Under the pieces are notes generated by a model that had not been told where the DNA came from, did not search any database, and worked only from the letters and a program-made list of their open reading frames with translations. DNA of 64,000 nucleotides, from NCBI RefSeq assembly GCF_000252995.1, contig NC_015761.1, forward strand, positions 3,224,001 to 3,288,000, given 5' to 3'. Of the stretch, positions 7,806 to 17,925 are shown piece after piece (positions within the stretch are counted from its first letter, which is position 1; each line of letters opens with the position of its first letter). The stretch is from Salmonella bongori NCTC 12419 (GTDB taxonomy: Bacteria; Pseudomonadota; Gammaproteobacteria; Enterobacterales; Enterobacteriaceae). The position numbers were made by a program, and so were the translations under genes.

Positions 7806-10136
7806 AGCGTTTGCCACCCAGGCTTTCAGCACCGCGACATCGTGCTGCCACTCCTGCTTCATCTCTTCAATCCATTCAGCGACGTTATCTTCCCAGGCAG
7901 GGAGATCCGGCGACTGGATTTGCTGACCGAGCTGTTGCAGGTGACGCAGCCCTACCGAGCCCGCTGCCCCTTTAATCTTGTGTCCTTCCTCAACAACCCC
8001 TTTTTTGTCACGCGCCGTCAGATTGGACTCCAGTACGCTCAGATAGCCTGGCATCATTTTTTCAAACACCGCGAGACCGTCAGTGATCAATTTAGGCCCG
8101 ACCAGTTCGATATACTGTTCCAGCATCGGAATATCCAGCAGCGCTTGTGCTTTATCGCTCTCTTCAGGCGTCACGGTACTCTCCTCTTTATCGGTATCGG
8201 TAGCATCCCAGAATTTTTTAATCATCGCGGTTAAGGCTGGCACCGACAGCGGCTTACTCAGCACATCGTCCATACCTGCATCCAGATACTCTTTTTTATC
8301 TTTCAGGACATTAGCCGTGAGCGCCACCAGCGGCGGCAGATCTTCCCGCGTATGACGACGGGTAAGTTCTCTGGCGATATCCAGGCCCGTCATATCCGGT
8401 AACTGGATATCCAGTAGAACCAGATCGTATTCGCCCGGCGCAAACATCTCCAGCGCCGCCTTTCCGGTCATTGCGACATCCACACTGTTACCCAGTTTTT
8501 CCAGCACCGAACGCGCCACAATCACATTCAGTTCGATATCTTCGACCAGCAAAACATGCAGCGCAGGCAACGGCATGTCGTCTTCATCAAAGGCATCCTC
8601 CACCTCTTCTGCTACCGCTGGCGCATGAACCGTCAGCGTAAAAGTTGATCCCTTACCCGGCTGGCTGGAGACGGTAATATCGCCGCCCATATTTTTCGCC
8701 AGCCGACGCGAGACCGCCAGCCCAATACCGGTGCCGGTTGCCGGTTTACCGCCATGACTGTCTTTCACCTGATAATACATGGCAAAAATTTTATCCTGCT
8801 CATCCTGCGGAATGCCGATCCCGGAGTCCTCGACTTCAAAATGCAGAATATCGCCTTCATCATAGCGCGCCCGCACCGTAACCTGGCCCTGCTGGGTAAA
8901 CTTCACCGCGTTATTGATCAGATTCCACAGAATCTGGCGCAAACGCGTGCCGTCGGTGATAACTTTATGCGGTAACGGCAGCGTTTGCTCAAGCACAAAA
9001 CGCAGCCCTTTTTGCTGCGCCTGCAGACCGGACAGGTTTTCCAGATCCGCCATAAAACTGGTGAAATCAACAGGTTGATTATCAAGTTGAACTTTACGGC
9101 GCTCCATTTTATCCATGTCAATGATATCATTGAAAATATTCCCTAATGTCACGGCGGAAACATGGATCGTCTTGAGGTATTTTTCCTGTTCGGCGGTCAG
9201 ATCGGTATCCAGCAGGATGCGGCTTAAACCAACGATGCCGTTAAGCGGGGTACGCAGTTCATGGCTGATCGTCGAGATAAACGTCGTCTTGTCGCGGCTG
9301 GCGCGTTCAAGCGCATCCTGATAGCGCTTACGCTCGGTAATATCACGGCCAAATCCCATCAGGCCATGGCGTTTACCGACTCGGTCGTAATAAGGCACTT
9401 TACGAATTTCAAAGCAGGCTTTCCGTCCGTCCGGATAATCCAGCCACTGTTCGTAGGTCAGAGAGACGTTATGGCGGAATACTTTTTCATCAGTTTCAAT
9501 GACTTTCTCCGCCGCTTCGGGAGAGTACACATCTTCCGGCTTCAAATGTACCAGCTGTTTTTCGCTTTTGCCGGTGAGCAATTCCATTGCGCGGTTACAG
9601 CCGGAAAATTCTTTATCCTCATTACGATAAAAAACCAAATCCGGTGAGGCGTCGAGAAATGAGCGCAGAAAAGAAGATTGCTGTTCGAGCTGGATTTGCG
9701 CCTCTTCACGCTCTTTAATTTCTACTTTTAGCTGTTCAAATGTCTCATGCAGCTCCGCTTCCGCTTTTTCGCGATCGGCAATTTCCTGATTAAGCTGGGC
9801 AATATTGTCCTTCAACTGTACGTTAAGCTTGAGATCGCGCTCACGCATCTCTTCCAGCTTTTGTACCAGGCGCGACAGCCGCTGCCTTGACTCCTCCAGT
9901 TGTTCCACAACCACTGACAGGAAATAGACCGCCCAGGGCGTAATGAGCAGACCAAAAAAGATAGAGCGGATAACGTCGATACTTTCGACCTGACCATGCA
10001 ACACCATAGTCACCGCCATCTGTACGACAATCGCCAGCACGACCAGCGCCAGCGCCAGGAGCATGGAAAAGCGCACCAGACCCAGCTTCATCATCAGGTC
10101 TACATAGTACTGCGCCAGCATACGAATTTGCTTCAT
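7794..10136 (-). CDS. arcB: Aerobic respiration control hybrid sensor kinase ArcB
   Basis: The tripartite sensor kinase of the Arc system, 780 residues; it phosphorylates ArcA when quinones are reduced. Order of parts: two membrane helices (about 23-77), a coiled coil, a PAS domain (about 155-270), a transmitter with His292 in HELRTP and ATP-lid motifs DSGIGI and GTGIGLAV, a receiver with the phosphoacceptor in LLDIQLPD (about Asp576), and a C-terminal HPt domain with GHKIKGAAGSVG (His about 719). The start at MKQIRM (10136) has AAGGAAT upstream and matches E. coli; in-frame codons continue to 10175 but are not needed. The 3' end overlaps the arcZ terminator. Confidence 0.97.
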   Translation of the reverse strand: MKQIRMLAQYYVDLMMKLGLVRFSMLLALALVVLAIVVQMAVTMVLHGQVESIDVIRSIFFGLLITPWAVYFLSVVVEQLEESRQRLSRLVQKLEEMRERDLKLNVQLKDNIAQLNQEIADREKAEAELHETFEQLKVEIKEREEAQIQLEQQSSFLRSFLDASPDLVFYRNEDKEFSGCNRAMELLTGKSEKQLVHLKPEDVYSPEAAEKVIETDEKVFRHNVSLTYEQWLDYPDGRKACFEIRKVPYYDRVGKRHGLMGFGRDITERKRYQDALERASRDKTTFISTISHELRTPLNGIVGLSRILLDTDLTAEQEKYLKTIHVSAVTLGNIFNDIIDMDKMERRKVQLDNQPVDFTSFMADLENLSGLQAQQKGLRFVLEQTLPLPHKVITDGTRLRQILWNLINNAVKFTQQGQVTVRARYDEGDILHFEVEDSGIGIPQDEQDKIFAMYYQVKDSHGGKPATGTGIGLAVSRRLAKNMGGDITVSSQPGKGSTFTLTVHAPAVAEEVEDAFDEDDMPLPALHVLLVEDIELNVIVARSVLEKLGNSVDVAMTGKAALEMFAPGEYDLVLLDIQLPDMTGLDIARELTRRHTREDLPPLVALTANVLKDKKEYLDAGMDDVLSKPLSVPALTAMIKKFWDATDTDKEESTVTPEESDKAQALLDIPMLEQYIELVGPKLITDGLAVFEKMMPGYLSVLESNLTARDKKGVVEEGHKIKGAAGSVGLRHLQQLGQQIQSPDLPAWEDNVAEWIEEMKQEWQHDVAVLKAWVANAEKK

Positions 10137-10229
10137 AGAGGATTCCTTCACCACAACTTCGCACATAATACCCAATTATGAGAATCGCGTTGAATATTGT
10201 GCGAAATATGCGTAGTTCCCCTCATCACG

Positions 10230-11159
10230 CTACGCTATGGGTGGTGTCCAGGGACGGGCCAGCGCAGAGCCCTGTACGCCATGCTCATTCAGGTATTTGT
10301 CCAACTCAACCATCCCCGTCCAGCGATTCTCGCACCACAGTGGAGCGAGTAGCGTCGGACGGCGTGCGCTGGCGGAAATACGGTGATAAATCACCTCCGG
10401 CGGCGTATGACGGATCATCTCGCCTGCCGTTAGCGTGTAATCGTCCAGCGCGATGCCGTTCAGCCGCCCCGCCTCCCAGGCTTTCGCCATAATACTGCCT
10501 TTGACGATATGCAGCGGGTGCAGTTTTATGCCGTCCACACCCGTCTCCACGACGCGAGTTAGCGTTTGCAAGCATTCGCTTTGCCCCTCACCCGGCAGCC
10601 CCACAATCAGATGCGCGCATACTTTCAGCCCATGTTCACGGGCAAGCCGGGCAGTACGCTGATAACAGGCGAAGTCATGACCGCGATTAATACGGCGCAA
10701 CGTTTTATCGTGTGCGGTTTGCAGTCCCAGCTCCAGCCACACCTCGTAGCCTTGATCTTTATATTCACACAGTAAATCTACTACCGCCTGCGGAACGCAA
10801 TCGGGCCGCGTACCGACACATAATCCTACGATACTGGCCTGGCTAACGGCCTGCTGATACATGGAACGAAGTACCTGCACTTCCGCAAAGGTACTGGTAT
10901 AAGCCTGGAAATAGGCCAGATAGCGTTTCGCGCGGTTCACCAGATGCGCCTGATGCGCGAGTTGTTCGGCAATCGAGCGATGCTGCTGCGCCTCATCGGC
11001 AAAAGAGGCGACATTACAGAAAGTGCAGCCGCCGCGGCCGATAGTGCCATCGCGATTAGGGCAGCTAAAACCGCCATGAAGCGTCAGCTTATGAACCTTT
11101 TGCCCATATCGATGTAAAAGATCCCCGCCAAACATATTGACTAATTTCTGTAACTGCAT
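10230..11159 (-). CDS. yhcC: Radical SAM protein YhcC
   Basis: A 309-residue radical SAM enzyme of the TIGR01212 family with no settled substrate. The iron-sulfur ligands are probably Cys33, Cys45 and Cys48 in CPNRDGTIGRGGCTFC, an unusually long CX11CX2C spacing characteristic of this group. A central GLCVGTRPDC and an HLIVGLPGE segment fit the TIM-barrel SAM site. It follows arcB on the same divergent-free strand, with its own upstream region. The function should be left as uncharacterised radical SAM. Confidence 0.93.
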   Translation of the reverse strand: MQLQKLVNMFGGDLLHRYGQKVHKLTLHGGFSCPNRDGTIGRGGCTFCNVASFADEAQQHRSIAEQLAHQAHLVNRAKRYLAYFQAYTSTFAEVQVLRSMYQQAVSQASIVGLCVGTRPDCVPQAVVDLLCEYKDQGYEVWLELGLQTAHDKTLRRINRGHDFACYQRTARLAREHGLKVCAHLIVGLPGEGQSECLQTLTRVVETGVDGIKLHPLHIVKGSIMAKAWEAGRLNGIALDDYTLTAGEMIRHTPPEVIYHRISASARRPTLLAPLWCENRWTGMVELDKYLNEHGVQGSALARPWTPPIA

Positions 11160-11829
11160 AATCTGATAGACCGCCTCTTAAAAAGAGGCCAAAGCCTGCC
11201 ATTTTTAGCCTCCGTTGGCGATGACCTGGATCAATCGCCCGGGATGGCTTTATTTATTGCATAAACAAGCACAATAACCGCTATTTCATTCATTTAAACG
11301 GTAATATTTTTTCTGATATTCCTGTTTTTTTCGTCGTCTTAAACTCCGCGGATAAAACAGTAGCATCAAATACCGCTTATGCGTAAATCCAGCATAAAAT
11401 GCTAAGATTTTTATAAAAGTAAGGTCAGATAAGGCCTGACAAGTGATGCTTATAGTGAAGCAGATCACCGCCCTTCCGCCACGTCCCTTTGGTCATCTTT
11501 TCTAGAAAAATCCTTAATTTCAATCATTTAAAAAAGTTATCTGTGCTATAGCACATTTTTGCACAAATAAGTTTGCCATTTGACCTGGGTGTGGATTCCC
11601 GATAAGTTGGGGATCCGCTGGAAGCTTTCTGGATGAGTCGTCTGCTCATCATATTTATGCAGTAATTGAGATTCCCTCTTAACCGTATTTACCAATGCGA
11701 AAAGGACAAAAGAGGGCGAATGCGAGGTAAGCGTATGATGCGCCAGCCCCGTCGCCATGCTCTTGCTGTGCCTGCGCGTTATCGATCGGTTGGGAGAGCG
11801 TCCCGTAGAGCCTGGGGAGGTTCACTGAT
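11160..11829 (+). promoter_or_regulatory. Long gltBD upstream region
   Basis: A 670-bp gene-free, partly AT-rich region between divergent yhcC and gltB. In E. coli this space holds the gltBDF promoter and distant Lrp and IHF sites, and the length fits such control. I could not place a -35/-10 pair with confidence. At 11735-11878 an ATG-initiated frame reading MMRQPRRHALAVPAR enters gltB out of frame. A GGGGAGG ribosome binding site precedes the gltB ATG at 11830. Confidence 0.6.
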
Positions 11830-14800
11830 ATGTTGTACGATAAATCCCTTGAGAAGGATAACTGTGGTTTCGGCCTGATCGCCCACATAGAAGGCGAACC
11901 TAGCCACAAGGTAGTGCGTACCGCCATACACGCGCTGGCCCGGATGCAACACCGTGGCGCGATCCTTGCCGACGGTAAAACCGGCGACGGTTGCGGCTTG
12001 TTATTACAAAAACCTGACCGTTTCTTTCGCATCGTTGCCGAAGAGCGCGGCTGGCGCTTAGCTAAAAACTACGCCGTCGGGATGATTTTTTTGAATAAAG
12101 ATCCTGAACTGGCTGCCGCCGCACGTCGCATTGTTGAAGAAGAGTTACAACAGGAAACGCTGTCAATTGTGGGCTGGCGCGACGTGCCGACCAATGAAGG
12201 CGTGCTCGGTGACATTGCCCTCTCCTCCCTGCCGCGTATTGAGCAAATTTTTGTCAACGCTCCGGCGGGCTGGCGGCCGCGCGATATGGAACGCCGGCTT
12301 TTCATCGCTCGTCGCCGCATTGAAAAACGCCTGCAGGAAGATAAAGACTTCTACGTGTGTAGCCTGTCAAACCTGGTTAACATCTATAAAGGCCTGTGTA
12401 TGCCGGCGGATCTGCCCCGCTTCTACCTGGACCTTGCAGATCTACGTCTGGAATCCGCCATTTGCTTGTTCCACCAGCGTTTCTCAACTAATACCGTGCC
12501 ACGCTGGCCGCTGGCGCAACCGTTTCGCTATCTGGCGCATAATGGCGAAATCAATACCATCACCGGCAATCGCCAGTGGGCGCGTGCCCGTACCTATAAA
12601 TTCCAGACGCCGTTAATCCCGGACCTACAGTCCGCCGCGCCGTTTGTTAACGAAACCGGATCGGACTCCAGCTCGCTGGACAACATGCTGGAACTGCTGC
12701 TGGCAGGCGGGATGGACATCATCCGCGCCATGCGTCTGCTGGTGCCGCCCGCCTGGCAGAACAACCCGGATATGGACCCGGATTTGCGCGCTTTCTTCGA
12801 CTTTAACTCCATGCATATGGAGCCGTGGGACGGCCCGGCGGGCATCGTCATGTCCGACGGGCGCTTCGCCGCCTGCAATCTCGACCGTAACGGCCTGCGC
12901 CCGGCACGCTATGTCATTACCAAAGACAAGCTGATCACCTGCGCCTCTGAAGTCGGCATCTGGGATTATCAGCCGGATGAAGTAGTGGAAAAAGGCCGTG
13001 TCGGGCCCGGCGAGCTGATGGTCATTGATACCCGCAGCGGGCGTATCCTGCACTCAGCGGAAACCGATGACGATCTGAAAAGCCGTCATCCCTATAAAGC
13101 GTGGATGGAAAAGAACGTCCGCCGTCTGGTGCCATTTGAAGATCTGCCTGATGAAGACGTGGGCAGCCGCGAGCTGGACGACGATCTGCTGGCCAGCTAT
13201 CAGAAACAGTTTAACTACAGCGCCGAAGAGCTGGACTCAATTATCCGTGTACTGGGCGAAAACGGCCAGGAAGCGGTCGGTTCGATGGGAGACGATACCC
13301 CGTTTGCCGTACTTTCCAGCCAGCCGCGTATTATTTATGACTATTTCCGCCAGCAGTTCGCACAGGTGACCAACCCGCCTATCGACCCGCTGCGCGAAGC
13401 GCATGTTATGTCGCTGGCGACCAGTATTGGCCGCGAGATGAACGTCTTCTGTGAAGCCGAAGGTCAGGCCCATCGCCTGAGCTTTAAATCGCCGATTCTG
13501 CTGTACTCTGATTTCAAACAGCTCACCACCATGGCCGAGCATCACTACCGCGCAGACTGGCTTGACATCACCTTTGATATTACCGAAACCACGCTGGAAG
13601 CGACGGTCAACGCGCTGTGTAATAAAGCGGAACAGATGGTGCGCAATGGTACCGTATTGCTGGTCCTCTCGGATCGCAATATTGGTAAGAATCGCCTGCC
13701 AGTACCCGCACCGATGGCGGTAGGCGCGGTGCAGACGCGTCTGGTAGAACAAAGCCTGCGCTGCGACGCTAATATCATTGTAGAAACCGCAAGCGCCCGC
13801 GACCCGCATCATTTTGCGGTACTGTTAGGTTTTGGTGCGACGGCCATCTATCCGTACCTGGCCTACGAAACACTGGGCCGTCTGATTGATACCCAGGCGA
13901 TCGCCAAAAGCTATCGTACCGTGATGCAGAACTACCGTAATGGCATCAACAAAGGTCTGTATAAGATCATGTCCAAAATGGGCATTTCGACCATCGCCTC
14001 CTACCGCTGTTCAAAACTATTTGAAGCAGTCGGCCTGCACGATGACGTGGTGAATCTGTGCTTCCAGGGCGTGGTCAGCCGTATCGGCGGCGCGAGCTTT
14101 GATGACTTCCAGCAGGATCTGCTGAATCTCTCCAAACGCGCCTGGCTGGCGCGCAAACCCATTAGCCCGGGCGGCCTGCTGAAGTACGTCCACGGCGGCG
14201 AATATCACGCCTATAACCCGGATGTAGTGCGTACCCTGCAACAGGCAGTACAGAGCGGCGAGTACAGCGATTATCAGGAATACGCCAAACTGGTCAATGA
14301 ACGTCCGGCGGCAACGCTGCGCGATCTACTGGCGATAAATTCAGACAGCGAGGCGGTGACTATCGACGAGGTTGAGCCCGCCAGTGAGCTGTTTAAACGC
14401 TTTGATACCGCAGCGATGTCCATCGGCGCGTTAAGTCCGGAGGCGCACGAAGCGCTGGCAGAAGCGATGAACAGCCTCGGCGGTAACTCCAACTCCGGCG
14501 AAGGCGGAGAAGATCCGGCGCGCTATGGCACCAACAAAGTGTCACGCATCAAACAGGTCGCTTCTGGCCGCTTTGGTGTCACCCCAGCGTACCTGGTCAA
14601 CGCCGACGTGATCCAGATTAAAGTCGCTCAGGGCGCGAAACCGGGCGAAGGCGGCCAGTTACCGGGCGATAAAGTGACGCCGTATATCGCTAAACTGCGC
14701 TATTCAGTGCCGGGTGTAACGTTGATCTCCCCGCCGCCGCACCATGATATCTATTCTATCGAGGATTTAGCACAGCTGATTTTTGACCTGAAACAGGTTA

Positions 14801-16290
14801 ACCCGAAAGCGATGATATCGGTGAAGTTGGTGTCCGAGCCGGGCGTCGGCACCATCGCTACCGGTGTGGCGAAAGCCTACGCGGACCTCATCACCATTGC
14901 CGGCTACGACGGCGGCACCGGCGCCAGCCCACTTTCGTCGGTGAAATACGCGGGCTGCCCGTGGGAACTGGGTCTTGTGGAAACCCAGCAGGCACTGGTC
15001 GCCAACGGCTTACGTCATAAGATCCGCCTACAGGTCGATGGCGGCCTGAAAACCGGCGTAGACATTATTAAAGCAGCGATTCTCGGTGCAGAAAGCTTCG
15101 GCTTCGGCACCGGCCCGATGGTGGCGCTGGGCTGTAAATACTTGCGTATTTGCCATCTGAACAACTGCGCAACCGGCGTAGCGACGCAGGATGAAAAACT
15201 GCGTAAGCACCACTATCACGGCCTGCCGTTCAAAGTGACCAACTACTTTGAATTTATCGCCCGCGAAACCCGTGAGCTGATGGCCGAGCTTGGCGTGACC
15301 CGCCTGGTGGATTTGATTGGCCGCACCGACCTGCTTAAAGAGCTGGAGGGCTTCACCGCTAAACAGCAGAAGCTGGCGCTGTCTCGTCTACTGGAAACCG
15401 CTGAACCTCATCCGGGTAAAGCGTTGTACTGCACCGAGAATAACCCGCCATTTGATAACGGCGTGCTAAATACGCAGTTGCTGCAACAGGCGAAACCGTT
15501 TGTCGATGAACGCCAGAGCAAAACTTTCTGGTTCGATATCCGCAATACCGATCGTTCTGTCGGCGCGTCGCTGTCCGGCTATATCGCACAGACACACGGC
15601 GATCAGGGGCTGGCGGCCGATCCGATCAAAGCGCACTTTAGCGGTACCGCCGGCCAGAGTTTCGGCGTGTGGAACGCAGGCGGCGTGGAGCTGTACCTGA
15701 CTGGCGATGCTAACGACTATGTCGGTAAAGGCATGGCAGGCGGGCTCATTGCTGTACGCCCGCCGGTCGGCTCCGCCTTCCGCAGCCATGAAGCAAGCAT
15801 CATCGGTAACACCTGCCTGTACGGAGCCACCGGTGGACGTCTGTACGCCGCAGGCCGCGCAGGCGAGCGTTTCGGCGTACGTAACTCCGGAGCCATTGCC
15901 GTGGTAGAAGGCATCGGCGACAACGGCTGTGAATATATGACCGGCGGCATCGTCTGTGTGCTGGGTAAAACTGGCGTTAACTTCGGCGCGGGGATGACGG
16001 GAGGCTTCGCCTATGTACTGGACGAAGATGGCGAGTTCCGTAAACGCGTCAATCCGGAACTGGTTGAAGTGCTGGACGTCGAAACGCTGGCGATCCACGA
16101 AGAGCACCTGCGTGGACTGATTACCGAGCATGTACAGCATACCGGTTCCCAGCGCGGTGAAGAGATCCTGTCCCGGTGGGCAACGTTCTCAACCCAATTC
16201 GCGTTAGTGAAGCCCAAGTCCAGCGATGTTAAAGCCCTGTTGGGTCACCGTAGTCGTAGTTCGGCAGAATTGCGCGTGCAGGCGCAGTAA
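11830..16290 (+). CDS. gltB: Glutamate synthase [NADPH] large subunit
   Basis: The 1486-residue large subunit of GOGAT makes two glutamates from glutamine and 2-oxoglutarate. An 11-residue propeptide (MLYDKSLEKDN) precedes Cys12, which becomes the N-terminal nucleophile of the type 2 glutaminase domain (CGFGLIAHIEG). The central and FMN-binding synthase domains follow, with GGNSNSGEGGEDP and DGGTGASP motifs and a 3Fe-4S site in CKYLRICHLNNCATG. The C-terminus is the GXGXG beta-helix (GGIVCVLGKTG). It is followed after 9 bp by gltD. The start is supported by GGGGAGG upstream. Confidence 0.98.
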   Translation: MLYDKSLEKDNCGFGLIAHIEGEPSHKVVRTAIHALARMQHRGAILADGKTGDGCGLLLQKPDRFFRIVAEERGWRLAKNYAVGMIFLNKDPELAAAARRIVEEELQQETLSIVGWRDVPTNEGVLGDIALSSLPRIEQIFVNAPAGWRPRDMERRLFIARRRIEKRLQEDKDFYVCSLSNLVNIYKGLCMPADLPRFYLDLADLRLESAICLFHQRFSTNTVPRWPLAQPFRYLAHNGEINTITGNRQWARARTYKFQTPLIPDLQSAAPFVNETGSDSSSLDNMLELLLAGGMDIIRAMRLLVPPAWQNNPDMDPDLRAFFDFNSMHMEPWDGPAGIVMSDGRFAACNLDRNGLRPARYVITKDKLITCASEVGIWDYQPDEVVEKGRVGPGELMVIDTRSGRILHSAETDDDLKSRHPYKAWMEKNVRRLVPFEDLPDEDVGSRELDDDLLASYQKQFNYSAEELDSIIRVLGENGQEAVGSMGDDTPFAVLSSQPRIIYDYFRQQFAQVTNPPIDPLREAHVMSLATSIGREMNVFCEAEGQAHRLSFKSPILLYSDFKQLTTMAEHHYRADWLDITFDITETTLEATVNALCNKAEQMVRNGTVLLVLSDRNIGKNRLPVPAPMAVGAVQTRLVEQSLRCDANIIVETASARDPHHFAVLLGFGATAIYPYLAYETLGRLIDTQAIAKSYRTVMQNYRNGINKGLYKIMSKMGISTIASYRCSKLFEAVGLHDDVVNLCFQGVVSRIGGASFDDFQQDLLNLSKRAWLARKPISPGGLLKYVHGGEYHAYNPDVVRTLQQAVQSGEYSDYQEYAKLVNERPAATLRDLLAINSDSEAVTIDEVEPASELFKRFDTAAMSIGALSPEAHEALAEAMNSLGGNSNSGEGGEDPARYGTNKVSRIKQVASGRFGVTPAYLVNADVIQIKVAQGAKPGEGGQLPGDKVTPYIAKLRYSVPGVTLISPPPHHDIYSIEDLAQLIFDLKQVNPKAMISVKLVSEPGVGTIATGVAKAYADLITIAGYDGGTGASPLSSVKYAGCPWELGLVETQQALVANGLRHKIRLQVDGGLKTGVDIIKAAILGAESFGFGTGPMVALGCKYLRICHLNNCATGVATQDEKLRKHHYHGLPFKVTNYFEFIARETRELMAELGVTRLVDLIGRTDLLKELEGFTAKQQKLALSRLLETAEPHPGKALYCTENNPPFDNGVLNTQLLQQAKPFVDERQSKTFWFDIRNTDRSVGASLSGYIAQTHGDQGLAADPIKAHFSGTAGQSFGVWNAGGVELYLTGDANDYVGKGMAGGLIAVRPPVGSAFRSHEASIIGNTCLYGATGGRLYAAGRAGERFGVRNSGAIAVVEGIGDNGCEYMTGGIVCVLGKTGVNFGAGMTGGFAYVLDEDGEFRKRVNPELVEVLDVETLAIHEEHLRGLITEHVQHTGSQRGEEILSRWATFSTQFALVKPKSSDVKALLGHRSRSSAELRVQAQ

Positions 16291-16299
16291 GGAATTGAA

Positions 16300-17718
16300 A
16301 TGAGCCAGAATGTTTATCAATTTATCGACCTGCAGCGCGTTGATCCGCCGAAGAAACCGCTGAAAATCCGCAAAATCGAATTTGTGGAAATCTACGAGCC
16401 CTTTTCTGAAGGTCAGGCGAAAGCCCAGGCGGATCGCTGCCTCTCGTGCGGCAATCCGTACTGCGAGTGGAAGTGCCCGGTACATAACTACATCCCTAAC
16501 TGGCTGAAACTGGCTAACGAGGGACGAATTTTTGAAGCTGCCGAGCTGTCGCATCAGACCAACACTCTGCCGGAAGTTTGTGGCCGCGTCTGTCCACAGG
16601 ACCGGCTATGCGAAGGTTCCTGCACGCTGAACGACGAATTCGGCGCAGTGACTATCGGCAATATCGAACGCTATATCAACGACAAAGCGTTCGAGATGGG
16701 CTGGCGTCCGGATATGACCGGCGTGCGGCAAACCGATAAACGCGTAGCGGTTATCGGCGCCGGTCCGGCGGGCCTTGCCTGCGCCGACGTGCTCACCCGC
16801 AACGGCGTGAAAGCGGTGGTCTTTGACCGCCACCCGGAGATCGGTGGCCTGCTAACCTTCGGTATTCCAGCTTTCAAACTGGAAAAAGAGGTGATGACCC
16901 GCCGCCGTGAAATTTTCACCGGCATGGGCATTGAGTTCAAACTCAATACCGAAGTAGGCCGCGACGTTCAGCTTGACGATCTACTGCAGGAGTACGATGC
17001 GGTGTTCCTCGGCGTCGGCACCTATCAGTCCATGCGCGGTGGTCTGGACAATGAAGACGCGGAAGGCGTGTTCGACGCTCTGCCGTTCCTGATCGCGAAT
17101 ACAAAGCAGATTATGGGGTTTGGCGAAACCACTAATGAACCGTATGTCAGCATGGAAGGCAAACGCGTGGTAGTGCTTGGCGGCGGCGATACCGCTATGG
17201 ACTGTGTACGCACTTCCGTTCGCCAGGGTGCCGCGCACGTGACCTGTGCCTACCGCCGTGATGAAGAGAACATGCCGGGCTCCAGACGTGAAGTAAAAAA
17301 TGCGCGCGAGGAAGGGGTCGAATTTCAGTTTAACGTTCAACCGCTGGGCATTGACGTCAATGCCAACGGCAAAGTGAGCGGCGTAAAAATGGTGCGCACG
17401 AAAATGGGCGAACCGGACGCCAAAGGCCGTCGTCGCGCAGAAATCATCGCCGGTTCCGAGCATGTGGTTCCCGCTGATGCGGTGATCATGGCGTTTGGTT
17501 TTCGTCCACACCGCATGGAATGGCTGGCGAAACACAGCGTGGAACTGGACTCGCAGGGGAGAATTATCGCGCCGGAACGCAGCGATAATGCTTTCCAGAC
17601 CAGCAACCCGAAAATCTTTGCCGGCGGCGACATTGTGCGTGGTTCCGATCTGGTGGTGACGGCGATTGCCGAAGGCCGTCAAGCGGCTGACGGGATTATG
17701 AACTACCTCGAAGTGTAA
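16300..17718 (+). CDS. gltD: Glutamate synthase [NADPH] small subunit
   Basis: The 472-residue beta subunit passes NADPH electrons to GltB. Two N-terminal 4Fe-4S clusters are ligated by cysteines in CLSCGNPYCEWKCP (from Cys47) and CGRVCPQDRLCEGSC (from Cys94). The FAD-binding GAGPAG is at 153-158, and the NADPH-binding GGGDTAMDC starts at 294. The length matches E. coli. An AAGGAATTGAAATG start lies 9 bp after gltB. A GC-rich inverted repeat with a long loop (GGCTCCCC...GGGGAGCC, about 17728-17767) follows and may end the transcript. Confidence 0.98.
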   Translation: MSQNVYQFIDLQRVDPPKKPLKIRKIEFVEIYEPFSEGQAKAQADRCLSCGNPYCEWKCPVHNYIPNWLKLANEGRIFEAAELSHQTNTLPEVCGRVCPQDRLCEGSCTLNDEFGAVTIGNIERYINDKAFEMGWRPDMTGVRQTDKRVAVIGAGPAGLACADVLTRNGVKAVVFDRHPEIGGLLTFGIPAFKLEKEVMTRRREIFTGMGIEFKLNTEVGRDVQLDDLLQEYDAVFLGVGTYQSMRGGLDNEDAEGVFDALPFLIANTKQIMGFGETTNEPYVSMEGKRVVVLGGGDTAMDCVRTSVRQGAAHVTCAYRRDEENMPGSRREVKNAREEGVEFQFNVQPLGIDVNANGKVSGVKMVRTKMGEPDAKGRRRAEIIAGSEHVVPADAVIMAFGFRPHRMEWLAKHSVELDSQGRIIAPERSDNAFQTSNPKIFAGGDIVRGSDLVVTAIAEGRQAADGIMNYLEV

Positions 17719-17726
17719 CCCTTCCG

Positions 17727-17768
17727 GCTCCCCGGTTGATGCCTTGTGCTGATGACTGGGGAGCCGAT
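17727..17768 (+). terminator. Possible gltD 3' hairpin
   Basis: GGCTCCCC and GGGGAGCC form an 8-9 bp stem around a 22-base loop shortly after the gltD stop. There is no clean T-run, so it may be a processing or stabilising hairpin rather than an intrinsic terminator. Confidence 0.4.
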
Positions 17769-17925
17769 ATTCCTCTCCTCAATATCTCTCCTGCCGGTTC
17801 TGGAAACCCGCTCGTAAATCGAGATGTAATGCCATGTAAAATCCGTTCACGGATTGATCCGTTTACGCCTGAGGCGTATTGATAGCGTTCTAATTTCACA
17901 ATGAAACTATCACGTAAGGGATGAC

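Noticed and set aside
11420..11465. REP-like segment GCCTGACAAGTGATGCTTATAG upstream of gltB
   Set aside because: Too degenerate to call; only the first half resembles a REP unit.
13237..13812. Minus-strand 191-codon frame inside gltB
   Set aside because: Antisense frame inside a fully conserved gene, with no recognisable domain.
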